Below, piece by piece: positions 51,146 through 60,316 of a stretch of 64,000 nucleotides of DNA. Under the pieces are notes generated by a model. It made no database searches, was not told the DNA's origin, and saw only the letters and a program-made list of their open reading frames with translations. How positions within the stretch are numbered: the first letter of the stretch is position 1; the number at the start of each line of letters is the position of its first letter. The DNA lies in contig JAXLWU010000017.1 in assembly GCA_046328335.1 (NCBI GenBank), positions 47,562-111,561 on the forward strand, read 5' to 3'. This DNA is from JACCXM01 sp046328335. Its GTDB lineage: Bacteria > Chloroflexota > Chloroflexia > Thermomicrobiales > UBA6265. The translations under genes were made by a program, and so were the position numbers.

Positions 51146-52492
51146 GTGATAATCGGAATTGCAGCCACCACCTTCGTAGCGACAGCAGTTGAGCCGGCCG
51201 TCGTCGGAAACACCGTTGTCCCGGCAGAACGAGGCGCCGCCCGCGGCCGTGCATTCAGCATCCGCCGCACACGCCTCGCCCAGGGCGATGTTGCCGCCAC
51301 CCTGGCCACCGCCGATCGGGGTACAGACACCACCGGTGCAATCGAGCCCGCCACAGCAGTGCGAACCGGTCGCGCAACCACCGCCTTCATATCGGCAGCA
51401 GTTGAGGGCGCCATCGCTGGCGATGCCGTTGTCATCGCAGAAGACCGCGCCGCCATCCTGGCTGCACTCACCGGTGGCATTGCAGGCGCCGCCAAGCCCG
51501 ATCGTCCCTCCGGTGCCACCACCACTACTGCACGCGCCGTTGATGCACGTCAATCCACCACAGCAGTTGGTGTCCTGCGTGCAGGTGCCGCCGTCGTTGC
51601 GGCAGCAGTTGAGCGCGCCGTCGGCGTCGATACCGTTCGACGCGCAGACCACTGCGCCGCCGGCCTGGCTGCACTGTCCAGTCTGGTTGCACTCCGCGCC
51701 GACCGCGAGCCCGCCGGTCCGGTTGTTGGTGCAGACGCCATTGACGCAATACAGGCCACCACAACAATCGGCGCTATTGTTGACCCCGGTGCAGGCGCCG
51801 CCTTCGTTGCGACAGCAGTTGAGGGGTCCGTCGCCATCGAACCCGTTGTCCGCGCAAACGGTCGCTCCGCCCTGCTGCGTACACTCTTCGGACCTGCTGC
51901 ATTGCGCGCCGAGCGCCAGCCCACCAGAGGGCGTCGTCCCGGACGATGAGCCGCCGCAGATGCCGTTGACGCAGAAGAGATTGGCGCAGCACTGAATGTC
52001 CGCCGTACAGGCGCCGCCGGTGTTTCGACAGCAGTTGCGAGCGCCGTCGGCCGGGATGCCATTACTGGCGCAAACGACCGACCCACCCGCCTGGCTGCAC
52101 TGGCTGGTCGAGGTGCATTCAGCGCCGAGGCCCAGTCCGCCCGTACCGCCACCGCCGCCGCACGCCCCGTTCACGCAGATGGCGCCGCCGCAGCAATGGA
52201 AGTCGGCGGTACACGCCCCGCCCGCGTTGCGGCAGCAGTTGAACTGGCCGTCGCGCGCTACCCCGTTGTCGCTACAGACGACCGCGCCGCCCGCCTGGCT
52301 GCACTCCGAATTCGCGCCGAGGCCCGAGCACTGGCCACCCAGCGGTACCGTATTCTGGGCGCTCGTTCCTCGCTTCCAGCCGACACTGAAAACCGTGGCC
52401 GCGAATCCTGCGGCGAGCCCTTTTAGCACCCTGCGCCGGGAAGCCCCCACGGCCACCGCCCGCGCCAGATTGTCGAATCGCACTCCGTCCAT
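51104..52492 (-). CDS. Tat-exported protein of six cysteine-rich repeats
   Basis: A 462-residue protein. The N-terminus has a twin-arginine signal: SRRRVLKGLAAGFAATVFSVG at ~19-39. The rest consists of six tandem repeats of about 60-70 residues. Each begins LG-G-x-C, then C-(S/T)-Q-GG, a C in VVCxxNG, the pair NCCR, GG-x-C, another pair xCCGG and two further Cys (CxNGxC). That gives ten Cys per unit and about 60 overall, enough for five disulfides per repeat. Gly-rich linkers separate units. I know of no named family that it fits. The ATG at 52492 lies 12 bases after AAGGAG. It has its own promoter (52718-52747). Confidence 0.85.
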   Translation of the reverse strand: MDGVRFDNLARAVAVGASRRRVLKGLAAGFAATVFSVGWKRGTSAQNTVPLGGQCSGLGANSECSQAGGAVVCSDNGVARDGQFNCCRNAGGACTADFHCCGGAICVNGACGGGGGTGGLGLGAECTSTSQCSQAGGSVVCASNGIPADGARNCCRNTGGACTADIQCCANLFCVNGICGGSSSGTTPSGGLALGAQCSRSEECTQQGGATVCADNGFDGDGPLNCCRNEGGACTGVNNSADCCGGLYCVNGVCTNNRTGGLAVGAECNQTGQCSQAGGAVVCASNGIDADGALNCCRNDGGTCTQDTNCCGGLTCINGACSSGGGTGGTIGLGGACNATGECSQDGGAVFCDDNGIASDGALNCCRYEGGGCATGSHCCGGLDCTGGVCTPIGGGQGGGNIALGEACAADAECTAAGGASFCRDNGVSDDGRLNCCRYEGGGCNSDYHCCAGLLCREGLCG

Positions 52493-52837
52493 GCCGGCGA
52501 ATGTCTCCTTCAGCCCGCCTGCGCGGGCGCCCACCAGCCCTCTTCCATCACGGCCGTCCGGACGGTCGCCATGCCCCGCGGGGAGTTCCGCACCGCACCG
52601 CACGGAACCGGGCAGGCGCACCGCGCGTGCGCGGCTCGCCAGACGTACGTACTAATCATGTCAACGCAGAACGGGGTAGCAGGGTTTCCACCTGCGGGGT
52701 AGACGTTTCCCAACCCGATCATATGACCGTCGAGTGACTGGTGTCAACAAACAACTCGCCGCGACGCTGCCACGTTGCCTGATTAAACCAGAATCCGTGC
52801 CAGGTGGTCACTGTGATTCCACCGATGTCGACCTTGC
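52493..52837. other. gap with the leader of the cysteine-rich gene
   Basis: No gene seen. From about 52640 the composition is less GC-rich than elsewhere. It holds the promoter at 52718-52747 and an approximately 220-base leader of the cysteine-rich gene. Confidence 0.6.
52718..52747 (-). promoter_or_regulatory. sigma-70 promoter of the cysteine-rich gene
   Basis: On the minus strand TTGACA (52742-52747) is followed after 18 bases by TATGAT (52718-52723). The -35 is a perfect match and the -10 matches five of six. This is the best promoter match I found in the window. Confidence 0.65.
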
Positions 52838-53644
52838 TTACTGCAGGTAATGTGTCCACGACCGGGCGGCGAAGTGCTCCTTGGCTCGCTGCTCCGCCGC
52901 GGCGAGTTCCTCAGGAGTCACCTCGTCTGCTTCCAGGCCGAACCGGGCGGCAAACGATTGCACCATGTGCTCGATGATCGCGGCGCGCGGCAATTGTGTC
53001 TGCTGCCGCAGCGGCGCGACGCGTTTGTCCGCTGAGGCGACACCCTTGTCGCTCAACTTTTCCTTGCCGATGCGCAGCACCTGGAGCATGAGCGGGACAT
53101 TCATATCGTAGGCGACAGTGGTGTGGTGCAAGACCGCGCCCCCACGGCGGGCCTGCGCCGCGCCGCCGATCTTGCCGGCGGATGACGTGATGTCGTTCAG
53201 CGGGGCATACCACGCATCGAGACCGAGGTCGCGCAGCGCCTCGACGACCCAGGCATCGAAGAAACGATACGACTCGGCGAAGGTCATCCCGGCGACGAGC
53301 GACTCAGGCGCGTACAGCGACCAGGTAATGGCTCCCTGCGGCTCGATAAACATGGCGCCGCCGCCACTGATCCGCCGTACGATCTGGATACCGAGCCGCG
53401 CCGCCGCCGCTTCATCGACCTCGTTTCGGACCGACTGGAACCGGCCCAGCACCACGCACGGCGCGCTCCAGCCCCAGATCCGCAACGTTGGCGCCCGCTC
53501 GCCCCGGCTGACTCGCTCGGTCAGGACCTCGTCGAGGGCCATGTTCAGGAGTGGTTCCCGTGGAACCTCCGGCAGCAACCGCCACGGCAATTCCCGCCAG
53601 CGAGCGACTTCTTCGCTCGATAGCCCCTGGGGGAGTTCAGCCAT
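52838..53644 (-). CDS. lplA: lipoate-protein ligase, catalytic subunit
   Basis: A 268-residue LplA catalytic domain (BPL/LPL fold). Motifs are APCVVLGRFQSVRNEVD, IVRRISGGGAMFIEPQGAITWSL, and NDITSSAGKIGGAAQARRGGAVLHH (the Lys-containing adenylation region, residues ~150-175). It attaches lipoate, or lipoyl-AMP-derived lipoyl, to E2 or GcvH proteins. The usual C-terminal accessory domain of LplA is absent; the adjacent gene supplies it. The ATG at 53644 overlaps the upstream LplB-like gene by eight bases. Confidence 0.88.
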   Translation of the reverse strand: MAELPQGLSSEEVARWRELPWRLLPEVPREPLLNMALDEVLTERVSRGERAPTLRIWGWSAPCVVLGRFQSVRNEVDEAAAARLGIQIVRRISGGGAMFIEPQGAITWSLYAPESLVAGMTFAESYRFFDAWVVEALRDLGLDAWYAPLNDITSSAGKIGGAAQARRGGAVLHHTTVAYDMNVPLMLQVLRIGKEKLSDKGVASADKRVAPLRQQTQLPRAAIIEHMVQSFAARFGLEADEVTPEELAAAEQRAKEHFAARSWTHYLQ

Positions 53645-53942
53645 CGCCGTGCTCTTCGCTCATCTCGATCGCCCGCACCACCGCCGTCGCCAGCCCCTCC
53701 GCGGATGAGCCGAGCAGTTCCACCCCCGCGTCGAGCTCCGTCTGGATCAGCGCGGCATAGTCTTCTCGCACGAGCGAGGCGGGACTGCCCTCCAGCGTCC
53801 GCGCCAGCACCGAGAGCGCTTCCTCCGGATAGAGGAAGAAATCCCCCGTCACCACCACGTTCCGCAGCGTTCCATACACCACGTCGAATTCGACGGCGAT
53901 CAACTTGCCGCCCGGCGTCTTGAACTCTCCACGTGCCGGCAC
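53637..53942 (-). CDS. lipoate-protein ligase accessory subunit (LplB-like)
   Basis: A 101-residue protein matching the C-terminal domain of bacterial LplA: GEFKTPGGKLIAVEFDVV, then VVVTGDFFLYPEEALSVLAR (the GDFF/PE signature), and a helical end. Archaeal lipoate ligases are often encoded as separate LplA and LplB proteins; this is the same arrangement in a bacterium. The GTG start at 53942 lies 12 bases after the oxidoreductase stop, and its end overlaps the lplA start, so the two are translated together. Confidence 0.8.
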   Translation of the reverse strand: MPARGEFKTPGGKLIAVEFDVVYGTLRNVVVTGDFFLYPEEALSVLARTLEGSPASLVREDYAALIQTELDAGVELLGSSAEGLATAVVRAIEMSEEHGDG

Positions 53943-53954
53943 CGAATCCTCGCT

Positions 53955-55289
53955 TCAATGCTCGCGCGGAAATGCCAAGTCGCGGCGAACGATGCCCGCG
54001 ACGGTTTCGCCACTCGTCATTGCGCCGTTGTAGGACGAATCGACCGTGGCTTCGCTCGCCAGATAGAGCCCCCGTATTGGAGTGACATTGCCGGGCAGGC
54101 GGCGATAGATGCCGGGTGGTTGAGCGAACTGGGAATATGGCACCACGACCGTCTCCAGCACGCGCCAATCCTCAGGGGCATGACCGAGCATGAGCGCGGC
54201 CTCGCGACGCGCCGTGGCCGCGAGAGATTCGACATCGCGGTCCGCCGCCGCTTCGCCAATGACTTCCGCCGCCAGCAGGTACTGCCCCGGCGGCGTATAA
54301 GCCGGTTGCGCTTCGGACAGCGGCGCCAGACTGTTGATCGTCATCCGCCGCGTCGCGTCGAGCACGAGCCGCGGTCCCGTCCCCGGATTTCGCCTTCCGG
54401 CAAGGAACACGGTGATGGTTGGCGAACCGCGTTCCGCCGTCGGCAAGATACGCACGCCGGTCAGCCCCGCCGCGGCCGGGGGATCGGTGGCGACGATAAT
54501 GGCATCGGCATTGACCGTCTCGTCGCCAACCCGAATACCGGTCGCTCGCCTTCCTTCAGTCACGATCGCGGTCACCGAGGAGTTGAGGCGTACCGCATCG
54601 GCCGGCAAGCGTGAGCGCAGTTGCGCGGGCATTGCCCCGACCCCGGTCGACGGAAGCACCGCCCGTCCGTGCAGGAACATCTTGAGCGTAAAGAGCAATG
54701 GACCGGCGCTGCCGGCGAGATGCCGATCGAGCGTGATCCCGCCCCAGAATGGCCGCGCGAAGCGATCGACGAACCGCTCGCTGAATCCGCGTGACCAGAG
54801 AAACTCCGATCCGCTCACGTCGTTTCCGAGCGCGGTCGCCGCCGCATTCGCGGACTGCCACGGCGCCATCGCGGCAAACGCTGCCAGCCTCGCCAGTCGT
54901 GCCTTGTCCGATGCCGGAAAGAGACTCGTGCTCAGGTCGCGTACCAGTGCCGATGGATGCCGGAGCGGATCTGCAAGCGGGACCAGCCGCTTCCCGGTCC
55001 AGAGCAGCGCCCCGGCATCGAATGGCCGCGCTCGCATCGCGTCGTAATCGATCCAGCGCTTCGCCGCTGGATAGGCATCCAGCAACACCTGGAATCCACG
55101 GTCGATAACGAACCCATCCGGTCGATAGTCGCTACGGATGCGCCCACCAACCCCATTGCTGGCTTCATACACGCGAACCGGCACCCCGGCCTCGTGCAAC
55201 GCTACCGCCGCGGTGAGTCCGGCCATGCCGGCTCCAACAATGACCACCAATGTGTCCTGAACGTCGGGAGTCACCTGCTGATCGCGCAT
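53955..55289 (-). CDS. FAD-dependent oxidoreductase (amine oxidase/phytoene desaturase-like)
   Basis: A 444-residue flavoprotein. The FAD Rossmann motif is LVVIVGAGMAGLTAAVALHEAG (split: VGAGMAGL at ~18-25), followed by YEASNGVGGRIRSDYRPDGF and RGFQVLLDAYPAAKRW. A GVGAMPAQLRSRL helix and the final GLYLASEATVDSSYNGAMTSGE FAD site are typical of the protoporphyrinogen oxidase/phytoene desaturase group. Substrate unknown. Its ATG directly follows the TAA of the DinB-like gene. No carotenoid synthesis partner is nearby. Confidence 0.85.
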   Translation of the reverse strand: MRDQQVTPDVQDTLVVIVGAGMAGLTAAVALHEAGVPVRVYEASNGVGGRIRSDYRPDGFVIDRGFQVLLDAYPAAKRWIDYDAMRARPFDAGALLWTGKRLVPLADPLRHPSALVRDLSTSLFPASDKARLARLAAFAAMAPWQSANAAATALGNDVSGSEFLWSRGFSERFVDRFARPFWGGITLDRHLAGSAGPLLFTLKMFLHGRAVLPSTGVGAMPAQLRSRLPADAVRLNSSVTAIVTEGRRATGIRVGDETVNADAIIVATDPPAAAGLTGVRILPTAERGSPTITVFLAGRRNPGTGPRLVLDATRRMTINSLAPLSEAQPAYTPPGQYLLAAEVIGEAAADRDVESLAATARREAALMLGHAPEDWRVLETVVVPYSQFAQPPGIYRRLPGNVTPIRGLYLASEATVDSSYNGAMTSGETVAGIVRRDLAFPREH

Positions 55290-55715
55290 TTAGTCCTGCA
55301 ACATCTCGCGCAGCAAGGCCCGCTGCGCTTCGTCGAACTCGACGTGCGCCTCGACCTCGTCCGCGAGAGTGATCGCCCCACCGGATTCCAGGAACGCTTC
55401 TCGTCCCCAGTCCTTCAGCGTCAGATTCATCAGAATGGAGACCAGATCGCCCCGCGCCACATCCATCTCGTCGAGGAGCGCCTGTGCTTCGCCCACGGCG
55501 CCCCCGGTCGAGTCCGCCGGAGTTTTCAGCAACGGCGACGATTGCCGGATCATCGTCTGCACCCGGTCGAGCACCATCCGGTCGCGATCGCGCAAACGGG
55601 CAACGGCGCCCAAGGCATCCGGCGACGATGACCGGCTGGACCCTTCCACCAGACCGCGGATTTCGGCCGGAGTTTCCAGCAATTCGTCGATCAGATCGCG
55701 ATAGGCGTCGAGCAT
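55290..55715 (-). CDS. DinB-like helical-bundle protein
   Basis: A 141-residue helical protein (LDAYRDLIDELL opening; ARLRDRDRMVLDRVQTMIR; LVSILMNLTLKDWGREAFLESGG; TLADEVEAHVEFDEAQ). The pattern of four helices with a metal-type EAHVEFDEA region resembles DinB/YfiT-like proteins that may bind a metal or thiol cofactor, but no clear His triad is visible. The ATG at 55715 is chosen; the frame to 55784 overlaps the preceding gene. The stop is immediately followed by the oxidoreductase start. Confidence 0.6.
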   Translation of the reverse strand: MLDAYRDLIDELLETPAEIRGLVEGSSRSSSPDALGAVARLRDRDRMVLDRVQTMIRQSSPLLKTPADSTGGAVGEAQALLDEMDVARGDLVSILMNLTLKDWGREAFLESGGAITLADEVEAHVEFDEAQRALLREMLQD

Positions 55716-55738
55716 GCTCGCCTCGGTCCTGGCGCCGA

Positions 55739-56668
55739 TTAGACCGGCAACAGCGGCACGGATCCCACGACCGAAATGTCCCAACGGACGTTGAACGGAT
55801 CGCGGAAGACAAACGATGCGATGCCGGAACGCAGCACCGTCAGCGGCCGCATCAGGACCTGACCCTTGAGGGATGCAAACGTGGATGAGTCAACCCCGAG
55901 CGAAACCAGTTCCAGCGGGCCGTCGCCAAGCCGGACGGCGAGACCAACCCGTTCCACGGCGAGTGTCAGCGCGCCATTGCTCAGAAAGGTGATGTCCGCC
56001 AACTCGCCCGTCTGGAGCGCTCGCTCCCAGCTGTAATTCTGGGGCAGCGGCATCAGGTTGCCGCCAGGACCGCGCCGCACCCGGCCGATCAGGTTCATGC
56101 CGAAGAATTCCTGATAGAAGCCTTCTGCCTTTGGCAGGTCATTGACCCGCACCAGGACGTAGTTGATCGCCCGCACCTGCGGCCGGTTCGCCATGTCCAG
56201 GACATCGACACCGGTCTCGGTCGTGAAAGGCACCGGTGCATTTCCCGCCACCGCATCGATCGAGAGCGCTTCCGCCGAGACGCCGGGGCCCGTCGAGTAC
56301 CCCGCGGGTTCGTTCGTCGGTTCGTGCTCGCCGATGCGCGGGATGCTCCGCTCCACCCATGGTTGATCGCGCCGGATCATCGCCACCAGCCGGCCGCGAT
56401 CGACCGCTTCCAGGGCGTGACGCGCGCCGCCGTGCAGGACGACGCGAATATCGGGACGCGAGGCCCCGATGCTGTCGAACCAGTCGTAGATGGAATCGAC
56501 CACCTGCAGCGAATGGGCAGCGACAGTGAGATCGCGATACGGATCATCCACGCCAAGACCGTGCGACGGACGGTTCACCACGACCTGCGCATCACCGACC
56601 CGATCGACCGCGATCGACGCCGCCTCCGCCAGGTCTTCTGGCACCTCCAAGAGAAACCGGTAGGCCAT
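55739..56668 (-). CDS. VOC (glyoxalase-like) protein with novel N-terminal domain
   Basis: A 309-residue protein and the first gene of the five-gene minus-strand operon. The N-terminal ~120 residues (FLLEVPEDLAEAASIAVDRV, SLQVVDSIYDWFDSIGA, RHALEAVDRGRLVAMIRRD) are not recognised. The C-terminal ~150 residues form a VOC-fold domain: RAINYVLVRVNDLPKAEGFY followed by QEFFGMNLIGRVRRG, NGALTLAVERVG, and a final FVFRDPFNVRWDISVV. Metal residues are not obvious. The ATG at 56668 is the natural start. Confidence 0.75.
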   Translation of the reverse strand: MAYRFLLEVPEDLAEAASIAVDRVGDAQVVVNRPSHGLGVDDPYRDLTVAAHSLQVVDSIYDWFDSIGASRPDIRVVLHGGARHALEAVDRGRLVAMIRRDQPWVERSIPRIGEHEPTNEPAGYSTGPGVSAEALSIDAVAGNAPVPFTTETGVDVLDMANRPQVRAINYVLVRVNDLPKAEGFYQEFFGMNLIGRVRRGPGGNLMPLPQNYSWERALQTGELADITFLSNGALTLAVERVGLAVRLGDGPLELVSLGVDSSTFASLKGQVLMRPLTVLRSGIASFVFRDPFNVRWDISVVGSVPLLPV

Positions 56669-56932
56669 CCCGCTCGCACCCTCCGCCGGCCGCGCCCGGG
56701 CCGATCTCTTGTCACCGCATGCGGCGCTTCGCGCCGTCCGACCGGCGCGATTGTACCGTACCGGAGTTACCCCCCTGTGCTGACCGGCTTGCAATTCGAT
56801 CCTCGGCCGAGATTAGCCCAGAAGTCCCAATTCCGGCGCTCCCGCGCCAAATGTCGAGACCATAACGCACGTACCGGCGTTTCCAATCCAGACACGCCAC
56901 GGCACCCCGCGCCGACCCCCAGAGGAGAATCG

Positions 56933-57424
56933 ATGTCCGATACGCGGTCCCATTTCAGTACCGGTCTGTTCGCGCGACGCCGCGTATTGGCTCTCGCGGC
57001 CACGGCGCCGATCGCTCTCATGCTCCCGGCTCTGGTCGCCAGCGCCAAGGGGAATGGCAAGGACGTTGTCAAGATCGCCATGAAACACAAGGGCGACAAG
57101 TACAAGTGGGGGGGAGCGTCGCCCAAGGGATTCGATTGCTCCGGCTTCACTTGGTACTGCTACAAGCAGGCCACTGGCATGGATATCGGGCGCACCGTGA
57201 AATCCCAGTGGAAACAGGGCAAATCGGTCGGCAAGAACGACTGGCAGGCCGGCGACATCGTCTTCTTCAAGAACACCTTCGAGAAGGGACTATCCCACAC
57301 CGGGATCTTCATCTCGGGCGAAAAGTTCATCCACGCCGAGAACGAGCGCACCGGGGTGGTCATCTCCACCCTCGATTCGGACTACTACAACAAGCACTAC
57401 GCGGGTGCCCGGCGTCTGGTCTGA
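56933..57424 (+). CDS. secreted NlpC/P60 family hydrolase
   Basis: A 163-residue protein. An N-terminal signal (RRRVLALAATAPIALMLPAL, ~15-34) directs export, possibly by the Tat route because of the RRR. The NlpC/P60 domain has its catalytic Cys in FDCSGFTWYCY, the His in LSHTGIFIS and a third polar residue in FIHAEN. It would cleave peptidoglycan stem peptides or related amides. The ATG at 56933 has AGAGGAGA about 6 bases upstream. Divergent from the VOC operon. Confidence 0.88.
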   Translation: MSDTRSHFSTGLFARRRVLALAATAPIALMLPALVASAKGNGKDVVKIAMKHKGDKYKWGGASPKGFDCSGFTWYCYKQATGMDIGRTVKSQWKQGKSVGKNDWQAGDIVFFKNTFEKGLSHTGIFISGEKFIHAENERTGVVISTLDSDYYNKHYAGARRLV

Positions 57425-57898
57425 TCAGACGCCAGCGGCGCGCCGAGCGACGCCATCGTGCGGACCGCTCGCCCGCTCAGCGCGGATACGAGACGAGCCT
57501 CGCGCCGCCTGCCAGCGGCGCGTCGCTGCGTTCTCCACCTTCCTCGGTAGTCGGTCGGCGCAGGAGGAAATGGTGCTCGATCGCCGCCCGCATCGCGAAG
57601 GGATTGCGTTCGCAGCAGGCGGTGCCAGTTTCCAGTTTAAGGAAGATCCTTCCCACGAGGAGGAATCGGGGGCTGCTAACCTCGATGGAACGTGGGTGAA
57701 GCAAGTCACCATCTTGGGTGATGCGGCCCGCCGCACGTCCCTCTCCCATCGGAATCTGGCAGGGTAGGTACGGCCGAAATCAGACGTTCTCGTGGCGCCG
57801 GATGGCTGCTCACCCGATCGTTCCACTATGAAATTGCCACGATATCCCCCAGACTATAGGGAACGTTCGTTGCCCACCGTGGGGAGGCGGGGTACGCC
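57425..57898. other. 474-base gap without a convincing gene
   Basis: Short frames exist on both strands but show no family features. No family A or B repeat was found here. The next gene begins at a GTG at 57899. Confidence 0.5.
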
Positions 57899-60316
57899 GT
57901 GACTGTCGCCGCATCATCCCTCCTGTCATCGCTTCCCATTCTCCGGACACGCCTCATCGGTCGCGACGATGAGCGCACTGAGGCACGGGCGTTGCTGCTC
58001 GATGATGACGTCCCGCTCTTGACCCTGACCGGACCTGGCGGAGTTGGCAAGACGCGCCTCTGTCTGGCCATTGCCCAGGAAGTTGCGTCGCACGTTCACG
58101 ATGGGGTGGTGTGGGTCGATCTGGCGCCGATCAGCGATGCGGCGTTGGTGCCTGCCACTGTCGCGCGTTCCCTCGGCCTGGTGCCCCTGCCGGATATCCC
58201 GCTCACCGAGCAACTGACCCGCGTTCTCCGTCCGCGCCAGACATTGCTGCTGCTCGATAACTGCGAGCATGTCCTCCCAGCGGCAGCCATGTTGGTCGCC
58301 GATTGGCTCGCGGCGTGTCCCGCCCTGCAAGTTCTGGCGACGAGCCGCGCTCCGCTTCACGTGCGAGGCGAGCACCTGCTGGTGGTCGAACCACTACCGC
58401 TGCCGCCATTGGAGGCCGCATCGTCTCTCCCCAGACTGGAACAGAACGAGGCGGTGACGCTGTTCGTCGAGCGGGCGCGTGCCGTGCGTCCCGGCTTCGT
58501 CGTCACTGCGGCCAATGCAACGGCGGTGACCGAGTTGTGTCGCCAGTTGGATGGGCTGCCGCTGGCGATCGAACTGGCGGCAGCGCGCCTGAAGATCCTT
58601 TCACCGGATTTGTTGCTCACGCAAATGACCGACCGGCTGCGACTGCTCCGGGGAGGAGCACGTGATCTCCCGGCTCGGCAGCAGACGATGCACGACACGA
58701 TCGCCTGGTCCTATGACCTACTCGCCCACGAGGATCAGCGCTTCTTCCGGTCGCTCGCGGTCTTTTCGGGTGGCTGGACATTTGCCGCCGCCGCCGCGGT
58801 CGGTGACCTCCCCCTCATGGAGGTGATCGAGCGCCTGGAAAGCTTGGCAGACCAGAGTTTGGTGCGACCGCTGCAGTGTGAACGCGAGCCCCGCTTTACG
58901 CTTCTGGAGACCGTGCGCCAGTTTGGCTGGGAGCAACTTGTAGCGCATGAGGAACTTGCGTCCGTCTGTGCCCGCCATGCGCGCTATTTCGAGCAGCTGG
59001 CCGCAGGAGCCGAACCCGGTCTCGCGGAGTGCCGCGTTTCTATTGAGTGGTTTCGCCGCTTGGATGATGAGCGGGGCAACCTCCGTTCCGCGCTGGCCTG
59101 GTACATCGCGCAGCGGGCAGCTGAGCCAGCAATGCTCTTGGCAGGAGCGCTTTCCGAGTACTGGTGTTTTCGCGGCGACTTCGCCGAAGGCCGGTCCTGG
59201 AGTGAACAGGTACTCGCCCTTGCTGACCCAGATCAACACACCGCTGCCCGCTGTGCCGCGCTCTATGGACTGGCGATCCTGGCCAGCTTCCTGGGCGATC
59301 ATGCTGCCGCGGTAACCGCCGGTGAAGCAATGCTGCGTCTCGCCGAGGAGGCAAACGCGCGCATCGACGTGGTTCGCGCGCATGTCGCCCTGGCTCTGGC
59401 ACTTCGGAACCACGATCACTTCACTGCCGCCTACGAGCACACTCAGGTCGGACTTGCTCTCGCAACTGACCTCAATGCAGCGTATTGGCATGCCTGGACG
59501 CTGATCCAGCGGGGATTCATTCCATTGGGAGAGATGACCGACGCCGAAGCCGCTGGCGAGCAAGCGCTCCGTCTGTTTCAGACCGTGGGCAGCGAGTGGG
59601 GCCAAGTCAATGCCTTGCTCGTCATGGCCTTCGCGTGCGCCAAGCGAAACGATACCGCGCGAGCAGCGGCCCTCTACCTGGAAAGCCTCGCGTTGCGGGA
59701 GACCATCGGCGATCGTTGGGGCCTGATCGACACGCTCTTTCACACTGCGGCACTGGCCGCCAATTGCTCCCCTTACGAACGAGCAGCGGAACTCCTTGGC
59801 GCAGCCGCGACCGGGGCCGCCCAGATGGGCTACGACATCGCCGGCAGGGATCAGACCTCGCCCGCGGCCGCAACGGACCTCATCCGGGGCTATCTCGATG
59901 AAGTCACCTTCGCCGCTGCCTGGTCCCGAGGTGCAGCCATGCCCTTGGACGAGGCGATTGGGCTGTGCCGCGAGATCCTGAGTGGCTTGGTCCGCCCTGT
60001 TGAACTGGAGACTGCGGGAGCCAGCATTTCGACGCAAACGGTGGCACGCGATGTTCTGTCGCGTGACCGCTCATCGTCTTTCTTGCGTGCATCCGCCGCG
60101 TATGCTCCTTCGGCTCAGGCACAGTTTGACCTGACGTTCCGCGAGCTGGAGGTGCTGGCGTTGCTCTGTCAGCGATTGACCGACTCCGAGATTGCCGCAC
60201 ACCTCTTCATCAGCCCCAGGACCGTGGGCAAGCACGTCAGCAACATCCTCGACAAAATGGGGGCCAGCAACCGCCGGGATGCGGCCGCGGTCGCCGCCCG
60301 GCACGCGCTCGTCTGA
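57899..60316 (+). CDS. LuxR-type regulator with NB-ARC ATPase and TPR-like domains
   Basis: An 805-residue regulator. The NB-ARC ATPase has Walker A GPGGVGKTR (~43), Walker B LLLLDNCEHVLP, LATSRAPLHVRGE and DGLPLAIELAAARL. Winged-helix and TPR-like helices fill the middle. The C-terminal LuxR helix-turn-helix is complete: FRELEVLALLCQRLTDSEIA, FISPRTVGKHVSNILDKMGA. The design resembles MalT-like or STAND regulators. The NB-ARC core is paralogous to that of 33296-36091, where a cyclase domain is fused at the N-terminus and the HTH is missing. The GTG at 57899 follows GGGAGGCGGGG. Confidence 0.92.
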   Translation: MTVAASSLLSSLPILRTRLIGRDDERTEARALLLDDDVPLLTLTGPGGVGKTRLCLAIAQEVASHVHDGVVWVDLAPISDAALVPATVARSLGLVPLPDIPLTEQLTRVLRPRQTLLLLDNCEHVLPAAAMLVADWLAACPALQVLATSRAPLHVRGEHLLVVEPLPLPPLEAASSLPRLEQNEAVTLFVERARAVRPGFVVTAANATAVTELCRQLDGLPLAIELAAARLKILSPDLLLTQMTDRLRLLRGGARDLPARQQTMHDTIAWSYDLLAHEDQRFFRSLAVFSGGWTFAAAAAVGDLPLMEVIERLESLADQSLVRPLQCEREPRFTLLETVRQFGWEQLVAHEELASVCARHARYFEQLAAGAEPGLAECRVSIEWFRRLDDERGNLRSALAWYIAQRAAEPAMLLAGALSEYWCFRGDFAEGRSWSEQVLALADPDQHTAARCAALYGLAILASFLGDHAAAVTAGEAMLRLAEEANARIDVVRAHVALALALRNHDHFTAAYEHTQVGLALATDLNAAYWHAWTLIQRGFIPLGEMTDAEAAGEQALRLFQTVGSEWGQVNALLVMAFACAKRNDTARAAALYLESLALRETIGDRWGLIDTLFHTAALAANCSPYERAAELLGAAATGAAQMGYDIAGRDQTSPAAATDLIRGYLDEVTFAAAWSRGAAMPLDEAIGLCREILSGLVRPVELETAGASISTQTVARDVLSRDRSSSFLRASAAYAPSAQAQFDLTFRELEVLALLCQRLTDSEIAAHLFISPRTVGKHVSNILDKMGASNRRDAAAVAARHALV

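Noticed and set aside
57477..57749. A minus-strand 90-codon frame in the gap before the LuxR-type regulator
   Set aside because: No start signal, no recognisable domain, and competing frames of similar length on the other strand.
57834..57860. A TTGCCA / TATAGG pair before the LuxR-type regulator
   Set aside because: The spacing is only 15 bases and both boxes are weak, so I do not call it a promoter.
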